This document shows, piece after piece, positions 23,461-35,272 of a stretch of 64,000 nucleotides of DNA. Both the position numbers and the translations under genes were made by a program. This DNA comes from Rhizopus arrhizus (lineage: Eukaryota; Mucoromycota; Mucoromycetes; Mucorales; Rhizopodaceae): contig JAKZZE010000005.1 of the NCBI GenBank assembly GCA_024220505.1, positions 2,068,501-2,132,500 of the forward strand, read 5' to 3'. How positions within the stretch are numbered: the stretch's first letter is position 1; the number at the start of each line of letters is the position of its first letter. The notes beneath the pieces were generated by a model. That model saw nothing but the letters and a program-made list of their open reading frames with translations, was not told the DNA's origin and searched no databases.

Positions 23461-23760
23461 CTATGACGATGTGCAAATAAGAACTGCCGAGTACTTGTTC
23501 TTCATAACAAGAGGATGCTTACAATAGGAAATACTTTTGCCTCTGGAATTACAATTTAACTGCTTGCTTCATCATGTTGCATATGGGTCGTTTGCTTTGT
23601 GAGAATGGTTCAGATGTGGTATTACTCAACAACTAAGAAGGCCCAGAGAGCATGCTGGTGACCTACAAGACCAACGTCCAGCACAATGCACTCCGAAACC
23701 AATGATCTTTCTGAAACAGTTGTCACTGTTCATCATTTAGATGCATAGAGTGTAAGTGAG

Positions 23761-24411
23761 AAACATAGTAGTAGCTTTTGAGTTCTTTCTCTTTTTTTTT
23801 TTTTTTCTTTTTTTTTTTATTATCTTCAACTCTATGCACACATTGATTATTTAAGTACACTAAGCAACTCAACTAAAGATGAATCTAAATTTTTTATTTT
23901 AAATCTATTTGGGTCTCTTGTTAATTTTTATTCCATTTTTATTCCATTTCTTCACCAACCCAGTTCACCAGTGATTAATAAAAACAATGCAAGCTTGACA
24001 CCGAGCATACACAAATTTTCTCAATCGTAAAATGTAAATTAGTTTACGTTTTCTAATATTGTAGAGCAACTGTTAGATCTGATCAAGTCGACAGTTGCTT
24101 AAAGGCAATCTTTAACCATCTTGTAAAGTTTATGGACATGTTGATCTACTTTGGACACTTCCATTCAGCAAATGCCGGATGACAGTCGTTTCTGTTCTCC
24201 TTGTGTCATCTCTATCATGCTCCTCACGCTAATTTTTATCATATGCACGCGCTCACAGTTGAAAGTCATAGCAAGGGAATTACAACTTTCTGTTATTATT
24301 CTTTAAATAAAAATAGGAAGAGAACTTTATTACTAATGATTGTATGCCGATTGGCTTGCTTTTGTTTTTTGATATTTACAAATAAAGAAGGATGTACGTG
24401 TATGTGTATGA
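23761..24411. other. Intergenic region, nothing recognised
   Basis: Contains interrupted T-tracts near 23791-23820 and no gene signal. The frame on plus at 24201-24545 partly overlaps the Myb-like gene in antisense and is a shadow. Confidence 0.5.
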
Positions 24412-24867
24412 TTAAAATGGATGCATGCGATCTATATATGAATGACGATGATGATGTAAAGGAACTAACAAAGCGGGTAATTTTTGTCGATTTAATAACG
24501 AATGAGAAGAAAGAGGGGGTGAAGGCAACCAACTGGAAACGGTAGAATTATCATCATTAGATCGCTTACGTGATTTGCGAATACCCTGCAATGTACGATA
24601 TCGATTAAAACAAGTAGCTCGCTTTCTGTGAGGCAATTGCTGAGATATCTGACCCCAAGTTAAACCCTTAGCAACTCCTTCACAAATGATGGTATCTTCT
24701 GCATTTGAAAAACGGCTTCTGGATTTTCCTGTGATTGATTGCTTTGTTTGAGGCGAAGATGGAGGAGAAAGAAGGTGAGTGGTTGGGTTAAGCATATCTG
24801 AAACTATAAAAGTAATATTCAGTCATATTTCTATTAAAATCGTTTCTTGTTATTTCTTACTGTTCAT
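24412..24867 (-). CDS. Small Myb/SANT-like DNA-binding protein
   Basis: Probable nuclear transcription or chromatin factor. A seven-nt first exon (24867-24861, ATGAACA) splices to 24797-24412 for 130 aa; alternatively translation starts at the ATG at 24795. Residues about 26-70 read RSRFSNAEDTIICEGVAKG, LTWGQISQQLPHRKRATCFN and RYRTLQGIR. This is a single Myb repeat with the spaced hydrophobic/Trp positions, W kept in the second helix and a basic recognition helix. The N-terminus is Ser/Pro-rich, and the C-terminus is Ser/Pro/His-rich and of low complexity. One Myb repeat alone gives no target. The upstream region on the coding strand is T-rich, as in several other genes here. Confidence 0.75.
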
Positions 24868-26294
24868 TTTTGTTGAATTAGAAAAAAAAAAAAAGACGAA
24901 GATGATTTTTATGAATGAAAAGAAAAAAAAAAAAAATACAGAAAAGAAGTAATTGGGCTTATATAGAATTATCCTTTTTTAACAAAAGGGTTTTTGAAGC
25001 AAATATATTTAAATGCATGTATACTTTTGTCTGTATACTATTGACAATTAACCAAAAGCATCAAATTAAAATATGAAAGGAGGGAAAATTAAAAAATAAA
25101 ATGCATATTTTTTTTTTCACAAGCTAAAAAGGGAAAGGGGCGTTATTAATAGCTTTGTTGTTTGTTCACTGTTTATATTATATAATACTCCTTGATCAAC
25201 CCTCATTGTTTTAAGTTGAGGAATGTACATATACGTGTGTTAACAACCGTGTGTCTATTTATCCCATTTTCACATTCCTTTTGTTTTTTTTTTTATGAAA
25301 CTTAATTTTTTTATAAACATTGTGTACAAATAAGCAATAGCATGCAGTTTATTTATATTTTGAATGTTTTATTGAAAATCTTGTTTGTGCTTTTTCTTTT
25401 TTAATTGAATAACGCGCGTTGTCCCGCAATGTTTCTACAGTAATACATTTCTTTTGATCTTTCTTTTTTCTTTGATCCCTTTGCTCCCTTTTTATTTCTT
25501 CGTCAGATTTGATTCCTAAATTTTTCATTTATTTATTTCTTTCTTCTGGTTTTTCCATATTACTTCAGGAACTATATTGATTTATGAGGTTTTTTTTTCT
25601 CGCTTTTGAGCATCTATGACTTCATCATTAATTTATTATCATTTATAACAAGATTAAAAAGTATGTTATTAGTGTCACCAGTTTGCATGGAGTGATTCTT
25701 TATCCTTTGAGTAAAATCTCTTACCTAAAAAGGTTCTATACTTTTTATCTCTGCAGAATTTTGCAAGACTTCAAGTGTGTATGCTCAGATAGCACAGACC
25801 TCCTATCAATTTAAACAATCATTTGTCATGTATCATGAATAGTGTTTGCAGCCTATTCCTTTTTATTTCCATATTGTTCCTGTACGCTTCATTTCCTTTT
25901 TTAGCAACTTTTTTTATGAACGTTTCTATTCGGCTTAAAGATTTTCTTGAATGCACAATATGAAAAAAGAAAAACAAAGCAAGGTACTTCATTTTATTTT
26001 TAAAAAAGTAAAACTTATAAGTTTGAATAATATGTTTAACATTGATCATAAAATACTTTATTGTCCAATTGATTTTTCTTAATAATTACAATGGTTTATC
26101 TTATTTGACCCATCATTTTTTATTTTATTGATTATATTTCAAGCTTAGTATAACATATAATTTTCTACAAATGAAAATGATCGATTGATAAACTATGCAT
26201 ACGAAATCAACAACAACTATGATACTAAATAGAAAAAGAAGAAAAAAAAAACTAGATAATTTATTTTTTTAGTAAGAAAATGAAAACTTCTACT
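24868..26294. other. Intergenic region, nothing recognised
   Basis: An AT-rich spacer with T-tracts and TATA-like strings. No conserved coding motif was found on either strand. Confidence 0.5.
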
Positions 26295-26922
26295 TTAAAC
26301 ATTAGGAGTATTATCGCCAACTGAAGGAGTAGCATTATCTGTCGAACCCCTAATTCCTTCAGAAGTAACTTTGAAACGTGCGGAATAAGAGCTTTGACTA
26401 AATTGAAGTGTTAGTTTTCATTTTATTTTTATTTTTGGTTTATATATCGTTATTACCCATCGCCGTAGACAAGTTGAAAACAGTAGGTTTTACTTTCATC
26501 AAACGCACTGTTAACCTATTTACAGTGAAAAACATGTTTAGAAATAAGACTTTTTATAATAAAGAATATACGCTTATTATTTACAGGTAAAGTGAATGTA
26601 CCAGAGCCAAGTTCAGTTGTCTCTGTACTTGATAATTGAGTAGGCATCATATCAGAAGGATCATCTCCTTCAAGAACATTAATGGTCAATGGACCAGGAA
26701 CACCATTGATCCAAGATACTCTAGCGCTTTTTTAAGATGTAAGCCGATTGCCATTGAATTATGTAAAAGTACTTACGCATCGCCCATGATATAAGTTGTC
26801 CCATCATTGATAGGTTCAGTGATATAAAATTCACCTAATTGGTTACCACCATTATTAGAGGTATCGATAGGAATTGATGCTACCATGGTAAAAGCAAGGG
26901 ATAAGATAAGAGAGATTTTCAT
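26295..26922 (-). CDS. Secreted Kre9/Knh1-like protein, copy A
   Basis: Exons 26922-26777, 26726-26585, 26515-26457 and 26397-26295 join in frame to 149 aa. Residues 1-17 are a signal peptide (MKISLILSLAFTMVASI). A beta-sandwich-like domain follows: GEFYITEPINDGTTYIMGD, AARVSWINGVPGPLTINVLE, GSGTFTLP, then KTYCFQLVYGDGQSSYSARF and a short Ser/Thr tail. This pattern (F-I-T-P, W, L-I-V-L-G, C-F-Q-L) is that of the Ser-Thr-rich GPI-anchored/Kre9-Knh1 family found in fungal cell surfaces. No GPI signal is seen, so it is probably soluble or wall-bound. Exon 2 is 142 nt, the same as in copy B (33429-34051), which supports recent paralogy. Divergent from the eL6 gene. Confidence 0.75.
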
Positions 26923-27616
26923 TTTTTATTGTTTCAGTAAGAAGGAAAAAGAACAATCATAAAGACAACACAGTATTTATACCAAATTAATTAAAACATG
27001 CGTTTTTAAAGTAAAAAGAATCGAGATTTTAAAGGAGTATGAAGATATCTCCTTACAATTTTCTTCTTTTTCTCTCCTTTCTTTAGCAGCAAGAGGCCAT
27101 TTGTATCTCAACACAGACCTTCTTGTATGTTTATTAATGCCAAACTTTTTCAGGCTACAATAAACCATTGGATGGTGCATTTTAACTCCGCACTTTCTTC
27201 ATTTTTGCACCTCCCCTTCAAATGAGGATCGCTCTATAATACAAAAGAGAATCAATCCCATAGAACGTCCTCTTTTTTGTCACAGCCCATAAAGGTAGTG
27301 TAAAAATAATAATTATACAGCAATAAAGGAAAAGAAAGGGGATGGATGGATGGATGGATTGAGGAGGATATTATAAAGGAGAAAAATTTATTCAGCCATG
27401 CAATATAAATTAAATCAGCTAAAAGTCAAACACTTCATTTGAATTCAACTCATCTATACACATTCACATTCACCTACAACAAACAGCAAACGTTTTTCTT
27501 ATCTCTCCATTCATTCAATCCCATTTATTTTTTTAAAAAAAGAGCGAGAAAGAGAAAGGGGAATGCATATATGAGGAGATATTTTAGATTTTAACACTTC
27601 AATCAATAGCTTAAAA
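26923..27616. promoter_or_regulatory. Divergent promoter region between the Kre9-like gene and eL6
   Basis: A 694-bp spacer that must drive both genes. It holds a short GGAT tetranucleotide repeat near 27341-27358 and CT-rich leader sequence before the eL6 ATG. No clear operator was recognised. Confidence 0.4.
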
Positions 27617-28429
27617 ATGTCGCACGCTCCCAGAAACAGCTTCATTGCATCCGGCGTCTCTCGTTACTCTCGTTCTGTTGCCTACAGCAAGAAGGCTCTC
27701 TACAAGCGCCAAAAGACTACTGTTGCCGCTCCTGCTAAGGAAAGTGTTACCGAAAAGACTGTTGAAGTCAAGGGTGCCAAGAACGGTGGCAAGCGTACCG
27801 TTCCTGCTCAAAAGGCTCCTCGCTTCTACCCTGCCGAAGATGTCCCTCAACCCAAGGTCAACCGCAAGACTGCCAAGAAGACTGCTCTTCGTTCCACCAT
27901 CACTCCTGGTACCGTTGTCATCCTCTTGGCTGGCCGTTACCGTGGTAAGCGTGCTGTTGTCTTGAAGCAATTAGATTCTGGTCTTTTGCTCGTCACTGGT
28001 CCCTTCAAGATCAACGGTGTTCCTTTGAGACGTGTCAACCAAGCTTACGTTATTGCCACCTCCACCAAGCTTGATCTTGCTTCCGTCAAGGTAACGTAAA
28101 GATGATAAGTATATGAACACTTTGCTTATTCTGCTTTTTTAAAGGTTGATGAAAAGTTCAACGATGCTTACTTCAAGAAGTCTGCCAAGACTGAAAAGGC
28201 CTTCCTTGAAGGCGAACAGGTAAAAATAAACCTCAAAACTCGATAAAGATAAGTAATTAACAAATTCTTACAGAAGAAGGCCGTTTTCCCTGAATCTAAG
28301 GCTGCTGACCAAAAGGCCATTGATAAGGCTCTTCTTGAAGTCGTTGTCAAGACTCCTTTCCTCCGTCAATACTTGTCTTCCACATTTGGTTTGCGTAAGG
28401 GTCAATTCCCTCACGACTTGAAGTTCTAA
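27617..28429 (+). CDS. RPL6: Ribosomal protein eL6 (60S subunit)
   Basis: A structural protein of the large cytosolic ribosomal subunit. Exons 27617-28090, 28145-28219 and 28274-28429 give 234 aa. Conserved features: basic N-terminus ([19 protein letters not shown]), [12 protein letters not shown], the KOW-like core [51 protein letters not shown], then the C-terminal [20 protein letters not shown]. Codon use is strongly biased to C-ending codons, as expected for a very highly expressed gene, and stands out from neighbours. The start follows a CT-rich leader. The N-terminal extension of about 80 residues is Lys/Val-rich and typical of fungal and animal forms. Confidence 0.97.
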
Positions 28430-28710
28430 GAGATAAATAATAAACTCTTTGTATAAATCCTTTTTGTGCTATAAAAATTATACGTGAGAAACATTTTTGT
28501 TGCTGTCATGAAACAATAAATGAATCATTTTCTCCGTTGAACAACTCTCTAAAATATTTGTCAGAGACACATAAATCCTTTTCATATTCCGTACAAAACC
28601 ATAAAAAAAAAAGTGTTTCTCTTTTTTTTTATTTTCCTTCCCTTTTTTTCTAAATCAGAAAAAAAAAAATAGCTTAAAACACACACAAAATATAACAAAA
28701 AACTTAACCT

Positions 28711-31436
28711 ATGGGTGATTCTTTTTTTGGGTATGTGAAAACATTTAGACAAGTGAAACAAGAAGTAATTAGCTCTTGATATAGTTTCGATACCAGCTTG
28801 CCGCCTTTGAGCGAAGAAGAATTACGTGGGCTGACTGATAAAAACAAACAAGACACCATCTCAACTTATGATCATGCTGACGTCTATGACTTCGCCACAC
28901 TTCGTGACGAATTAGGTGCTCATGAGGAAGAATTACTTGAAGAGGGTGATCACCTGGCTGATCAACTGATTGAAGACGGTGATAATAATAACGACATCAC
29001 CTTTGCAGATGCTCCAGTGGGTAAAGTATTCATTGTATGTAAGAGACATTCTAGTCGTTAAAAATTATTTTTACTAGACAAAGACTTTGATTTCTCTGGT
29101 AATACTCAAAGATTTTCTGCTAATTACAAAGACCCTTCATCTTTTACTGAAGAAGAAGCCTTTTTTGCTAATCGAAGACTTAAGGATGATTCTGGTAAAT
29201 TTGAAATTGACATTTTGTTTGGAAATTCATTTTGTTTTTTGTTATGTACAAATAGTAAACAGTGGCAGTTTTCGAAACATTTGGGCTAGTCATTCAACTT
29301 CAACTACAAGACAACCTAATGTAGGAAGAAACTTTGGAGAGGTAAAGTAATAAATGGAAGTAAACGAAAGAGAACTTATTTATATATCATATACCAGGCT
29401 TCTCCTATTGCGTCTTCAAAGTCAATCTGGGGCAATTTTAGCAGCGGTCTTTCCACACGTAAATAGAGCCCAAAAAAATCATGTTCATCATTTAACACAA
29501 AATATTAGCGGATAACAACGGATTTTCTCCTTTGGTCTCTGGTCACAATAATCTTTCACCTTTTTCTAATCGACAACATACACCTCAACAGCAACACCAG
29601 CAACCTTTTGTTGATGGTATGTCTCCTAGTACTTCTACCGGGTATGTCCAGCAAAATCGTGTGAAACCAATGACACTTGAAGACCTTGAAGCAGACATGC
29701 AACGTCAAGCAGCTCATCGTTATCGTCAAAACGAACCAGCTGCTAAAGTAATGAGTTTGGCTGAATTGGAAGCTACCTTGGCTTCCAACCGTCCTGCTCA
29801 AGCCGCAGGTATGCCCCCTGCTCCTCCCTTTGGTTATCCTCAACCTGATCCTATGCAAATCTTGGCAATGAAGCAGCAGCAGGAATTGAAGGAGCAGCAA
29901 TTGTCGATTGCCAGAGAATTGAAGCGTAGAGAAAATTACAGAAAGGTAACAATTACAATAAGTGTGCGTGCTTGTGCGTTTTATTGAGCATGTATTCTAG
30001 TCTCAATATGATGGATTGATGACGCAAAACGACAAGGACTTTGTAAATCGCATTCAACTCTCACAATTAGCCTCTGGTGATCCGTATGCTGATGATTTCT
30101 ATTATCAAGTCTATACCTCACTTCGTCAACGTGCAGGCTTACCCACTGCTACTCAAGTGACGAACGAGCGTGGTACGCGAGGTCGTCGAGATGAAAGTAT
30201 GATGCAGCGTATGCAGCAGCAGTTACAGCGCATTGTGAATGATGCCAAGCGCCGTCCCAAGCAAACTGGTGTCTCGTTGGAAGGAGCCCTTGGTAAGATC
30301 ACCTCCTTGACTGTACGTAATCCACGCCAAGTCTTGCAAGTAGCCAATGCACATGCTGTTCATACTGAAGCTTTGGATGAAACAGCAGATGCTGCTACCA
30401 TGGATAGCCGTCAAGTTTTGAAATTGACCGAGGACATGTACACAATCGTTCTTGAGATTGAACAAATGCGTCGCCAGGGCCCACCTCAAGTATCCGAAGA
30501 AGATGACGAGGTCGAGAGCTACCATCAAAAATTTGCAGAAAAAATCGAAAAGCTCTGGAAATCCTTGCGTTTGGCCGAGACATTTTTAATTTCTCTCTTG
30601 TCTACCGCCAAGGGTAAAAAATTGATTCCTCGTATCGTGCGTCAATTGAGCAACGATCAAAACCTAAAGGTCTTGAGAACCCTTGTGACTCACTTTACTA
30701 AACTTCAAGTCTGTCGATGCGTCATCTATCCTGGTACGGCTGTCGCCCATGTAGAAGAGGCACAAAAGCAAATGTTTGTGACATTTGATGAAATGGAGTT
30801 GTTTATGAACGCAACCGCACCTCCTCTTTTAGCCATGATTGCAGAGGCTCCTATTAGTGTCATCAACGGTTTGCTCCAACTCTTGTTAGAAAAGAATGAT
30901 ATCATCCGTGTTGCTCAGACAAAGCCCGGATTGGCCTTCCTTACTATGCTCTTGTCACGTGCAGAGATTTTGAAACAAGGCGGAGGTGCCTTGCAAGGAC
31001 TTGCTCAGCCTACAGCAGAGGAGATGGCTCACTGGCAAGAGCTTTATACTGTTCTTTTCAATATGCTCAAGGGACGTTACCTGGGTGTGTTCCCTTCATT
31101 ATATTACTTGGTACCAATTAATCCTAATACATCCATGTTGCAAATCTCGCTGGCTGTTGATGATATGTACGTCTGGCAATTTTTGGCTGCTATGGCTGTT
31201 GGTGCCTCAATGGAACAACAACATATTCTTGTCACAGAAGTCAGGTAAATGACCCAACTCTTCTCTTTTTCATTTCTTATAAACGGGTTTTTTATAGGGA
31301 TCGTGTGATGGAAAACATTGTACTTGCAAAGAGTAATAGACTTCCTCTTGATCAAGCCAATCACCGCATTGCAAACGTCAACTTATTTTTGCATGCTTTG
31401 GGTTTGGATGCCTCACAAGTTTCCGTTCCTATGTAA
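28711..31436 (+). CDS. PAT1: Pat1-like mRNA decapping activator
   Basis: Links deadenylated mRNA and the Lsm1-7 ring to decapping in P-bodies. The first exon is 20 nt (MGDSFFG), spliced to 28797; further short exons near 29079-29191, 29257-29341, 29400-29459, 29510-29945, 30001-31244 and 31298-31436 give roughly 780 aa. The N-terminus has the conserved DFxT-like helix (YDHADVYDFATLRDELG) and SIWGNFSSG repeats. The middle has MTLEDLEADM and MSLAELEATL short linear motifs and a Gln-rich stretch. The C-terminus is the all-helical Pat-C domain: NDKDFVNRIQLSQLASGDPY, EDMYTIVLEIEQMR, KLIPRIVRQLSNDQ, PPLLAMIAEAPISVINGLLQ and IANVNLFLHALG. The order is that of the family. Exon edges are approximate. 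Confidence 0.93.
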
Positions 31437-31668
31437 ATGTCTTTTGTTCAGGGACGACTTCATTTTAGAAAAAAAAAAAAAAAGAGAAAATAAAAAGGCG
31501 GTTCCCTCTTTACCACCACTACACCAATGAATCTTACAAAAACCCAACAAACTTTGTAAAAGCTATTTTGAACAAAATAATAATAAATATATAAAAAAAA
31601 GTGATACACACTACAACTTCGTACAAAAAAGGTTTCTTTTTATATAGGTGACAAAGAAAATAAAATGC

Positions 31669-32314
31669 TTAGAAGTAAGAAATATCTCCAAACTTTTCCT
31701 TGTAACCAGGAACACTCCATTCTCCCTTCTTGATACTTTCTTCGACTTCCTTGATAAGCTTAGGGTTGGCAGCAACAACATCATCAACCTGTCATATTTT
31801 CCGTTAATAAAAACCCAAAGAAAAAAGAAAAGTGCAAATTACCTTAAGTTGTTCAACAGGGCGAGATTGTTGAATGTTGCTGAGAGTAGCTTGAAGCTCC
31901 TTGAGTTCTTGTTCAATTTGCTTGACAGTCTTTTCAGCCTTGGCAACCTATACCGGAAAAAAAAAAAAAAAGAGGATAAATAAATGTTTATAGATTAAAA
32001 CATTTTGTATAAGAAAAACATACGGCCTTAGATTCAAATTGATTAATGACGTTAAGTTGAGCATCCAAGTTGTAACTAACAGGCTTGAAGCTGTTGACGG
32101 CCTTTTCAGCTTGGTCAATGATGTTTTGGTTCTTGAGCACCTTGCGGTAGTGAGCGAAATCAACAGAGGTGCTTTGTTCCTTCAATTCAGAAAGGGCACG
32201 CTTGACTTCTTCATTACGCTTACGGAAAGCTTGAAGAGAGACAACGGTTTCTTGAGGAAGAGTGACGTTCAACTTGGACCAGTTGATAGCAGCAGCACGG
32301 ACAGAGGAAGCCAT
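31669..32314 (-). CDS. ATP7: Mitochondrial F1Fo ATP synthase subunit d
   Basis: A peripheral-stalk subunit of ATP synthase on the matrix side of the inner membrane. Exons 32314-32024, 31947-31843 and 31788-31669 join to 171 aa, the expected length. Diagnostic text: MASSVRAAAINWSKLNVTLP, LQAFRKRNEEVKRALSELK, VDFAHYRKVLKNQNIIDQAE, ANPKLIKEVEESIKKGEWSV and PGYKEKFGDISYF. The protein is mostly charged helix, as in the family. It converges with the Pat1 gene (233 bp between stops). A T-rich leader (on the coding strand) precedes the start. Confidence 0.95.
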
Positions 32315-33428
32315 TTTTTGATTGTTTGAAAAAAAAAAAGAGAAAAAAAATTGGGACTTCTAATTAGACAACCCCCCTCTTACCCTCTCTCTCTTTCTCG
32401 CATCCAAACGATGACGTATCGGGATATGCAAAGTCCGAGTGCGTCGGTAATTGAAATTGAAAGGTGAGGAGAAGAACCAGCTTAGTCTTATAAAAGACGG
32501 CTTGAGTCTATGAAGGAACACGACTTGACAATCACCATTGCAGTGCCAAAAACAACTGCGGTTGAGATATAGGTTGATACGACGGTCAAGTTGGGTATAA
32601 TAATGCTTAGGATAAAATATGAATTTTGTAAAGCTCAAAGGCTAGAGCAGTAGGAATATAGGCTAACGCCTCCTTGAAAAGTAGTCTTTAAGTTAGATTG
32701 TGCGTATTATATATTGCTGAAACAAACATGCATAAATCCAATCAGTTTTTGTTCATGGCTTACACTATGAGAAAGGCTAAATAAGTCCCTACATTAAATA
32801 GTCCTTCTTAAAAAACCCTAGCGCTTGACTTTTAGAAAACATGCCCAAGATCAAGAGCGACTATGGACTTATACACTGCTGAAGTTGATGATTTAGCCTT
32901 GTTTATGTCATGTATAGATTTTCACTTAGATATTTTGCAGTAAGAAACATTTGGTGTCATCATTTGAACCAATTTCAACTAAAGAAAACATATGTACATG
33001 AAATGTCGTGTATGAAAATGATAATAATACTCAAATGTTGCAGTTGTCATCCTTTTGTCAATATTTCACTTTGATATAATCCGTAAGGCTGCAACAAGCA
33101 AAAATAAAAATAAAAATAAGGGGGATATTTCAAACAACTTTTGTCAAACTCGATGAATGGATGTCAATTTCAAAAATTTGCATAAAAAGCAAAAATAGAC
33201 ATGATGCTCAGCAAGTTAAAGGTATATTCAGTAGGTTCTTGTGCACACATAGTCTGTTCAATCATTAGCTCTGTTTTGTTGATGATACAAAAAATCCTCA
33301 TAATGCGTCAAAACAATAGAAATTTAGATTTTATTTATCTCGTCTTGGATGTTCTTTTATAAAGCCTTATAAAAAAAAAAGACATGTGCATATGAAGAAT
33401 AGCCAAGACGAATGAAAGACAAATTTAT
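32315..33428. other. Intergenic region, nothing recognised
   Basis: A spacer between ATP7 and the second Kre9-like gene. A minus-strand frame at 32360-32638 is basic-rich but lies in the ATP7 promoter and has no motif. Confidence 0.5.
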
Positions 33429-34051
33429 TTAATTAGCAGTAATTTTAAAAGAATGAGAATAATACGTTTTACTATTAAAGAAAGGAGTGAATAAAAAGAA
33501 CGGTACTTTTTGTATTTGTCTATTATACCTTTTGCCATCTTGATCAAACTTAAGTTGAAAGCAATAAGTTTCCTTGGGATCAAAAAAGGACGTGATCTAG
33601 ACAGTTATGATTAGCAACATTACTGTGCACACATAAAAAATATTAGGCTTACAGGAATAATGTAAGATCCAGGGCCTGCAGAAGCTGCATAAATGGCAGT
33701 CCATGTAGTAGGATTCATATTGTTGGGGTCATTACCATGAAGAATGTTGATAACCAAGGAACCTGGAACACCATGATCCCAAGCGACTTCAGCTCTAACA
33801 GTAACTTTAGATATTGTTTTCTCTGACAAGCCTTTAACTTACGAATCGCCTAATTTATAAGCTGCACCCTCCACAGGCTTGGTTACTTGGAACTGATTAC
33901 CAGGAAAACTGCTCACATTTTGAGCATCAGTCGCAGCAGGAGGAGAAGTGATAGGAAGACTGAAAGCTTTAACACCAGTGTTCATGACAACAGGAGAAGC
34001 AGCGACAAAGCAGAAAAGAGAGACAAGAGAAAAGAGAAAAGACGATTTCAT
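33429..34051 (-). CDS. Secreted Kre9/Knh1-like protein, copy B
   Basis: Exons 34051-33843, 33794-33653, 33596-33529 and 33471-33429 join to 153 aa. Residues 1-18 are a signal peptide (MKSSFLFSLVSLFCFVAA). The domain parallels copy A block for block: GNQFQVTKPVEGAAYKLGDS, AEVAWDHGVPGSLVINILHG, GPGSYIIP, then PKETYCFQLKFDQDGKS and a short end YYSHSFKITAN. Exon 2 is again 142 nt and the phases agree with copy A. The acceptor at 33795 (after TGTTAG) is required: the earlier AAAG site gives a stop. Likely a wall-associated surface protein. No GPI signal is seen. Confidence 0.75.
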
Positions 34052-34606
34052 GTTTAAAGAAGAGATGATGTAGATTGTAATTTGAAATAAGCTGTATATT
34101 TATATTTTTTATTTTCTTTATTCAGTCATCTATGACTTAATTTATATGTAGAATAAAGAAAAGGTCTTACTATGTAATATTTTCATTTTTTATGTTGCTT
34201 AATTTACTTGCCTCTAAAGAAAGAAAGAAAAAAGATAGCTATACGGCTGATATCAAAGCATATAATCAGACTAAGCTTGCTCTTTGTGGTTTATTTTTTA
34301 TTAAGCAGTTAAGAAGAGTAAAATTCTTTGGATTAATTATAGATTCTGAATTTTACCCCTGAAATTATTTGATTTCTTTATCAATTGGACGTAACATTAG
34401 AAACCGATGCTGTATTTTTTCAACTTGACTTCTTTATAAGTTGATTCAAGTAAACAAATGCTTGTACTGTGTTATCATGGAAAATTTAGTGAGTCACCAT
34501 TATAGAAGTCATTGATATCTAAATCTTTCCCAGACATTAATTGCCCAATCTTTTTTTTTTTTTTTTTTTTTTCTTTCTGTAAATTATTCGATTTTTTTTT
34601 TCTCAC
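34052..34606. other. Intergenic region with a 23-nt T-tract
   Basis: A divergent spacer between copy B and the GGCT-like gene. It holds a long T run near 34551-34572 and a second T run just before the ATG at 34607. No other feature was seen. Confidence 0.5.
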
Positions 34607-35185
34607 ATGGCTACTTTTTCGATATTTTTTTATGGCTCTTTGATGTCCGACATTGTGCTCTCAAGAGGTAAGATATGCTAATAAACTCATGCTGATACTA
34701 ACACAATATAAAGTAATCTGCGGGCCTAATGCAACAGAGGAAGAAAAATTGTTAAAGCAAGCATCGATTCAAACAAGACCTGCTTCTTTAAAACAACACA
34801 AAAGATCTTGCATAAAGAATGAAGATTATCCTGCAATGGTTTACACCGGTCAGCCCGATGATACAGTCAAGGGCATGCTTTGTGAAGGCTTAGATGAAAA
34901 TGACATTAAAGCATTAGATGCTTTTGAAGGAGATGTAAATGTGAAACAAACCCTTTTACGTTGTTAAAATTTACATGTTTACAGGACTACCTTCGTTCAC
35001 CTGTAAAAGTAGTTGTTGATGATGGCTTGATCATAGATACTGATGCTTATATTTATGTTGGAGATAACACATTATTAACTTTTACTGAGTGGAGTTTAAC
35101 TGAATTTGTCTCAACTGGGAAAGAAGGACAGTGGTTAAAAGAAAGGGTTGAATTTTATGAAGTGGATTTATTACACATAAAATAA
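34607..35185 (+). CDS. AIG2-like gamma-glutamylcyclotransferase-fold protein
   Basis: A small cytosolic protein of the GGCT/AIG2 fold. Relatives release 5-oxoproline from gamma-glutamyl compounds. Exons 34607-34667, 34714-34934 and 34985-35185 join to 160 aa. The hallmark YGSLM substrate loop is at residues 9-13 (FFYGSLMSD). Further text: AMVYTGQPDDTVKGMLCEGL, LDAFEGDDYLRSPVKVVV and AYIYVGDNTLLTFTEWSLTE. The Glu in AFEGDDY occupies the position of the catalytic Glu of the fold. The substrate cannot be told from sequence. The first exon ends just after the YGSLM motif, so the gene is easily missed. The coding-strand leader is almost pure T. Confidence 0.85.
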
Positions 35186-35272
35186 AATCGGAGATTGGAG
35201 GGTTTTTTTTTATTTTTTTATTTCACATGAAAAAATAACTTTTTTGCTTTACTTTATACTTTTTTTTCTCTT

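Noticed and set aside
27341..27358. Short GGAT repeats as a CRISPR-like or regulatory array
   Set aside because: They are a simple tetranucleotide microsatellite. No spacer structure exists, and CRISPR arrays are not expected in a fungal nucleus.
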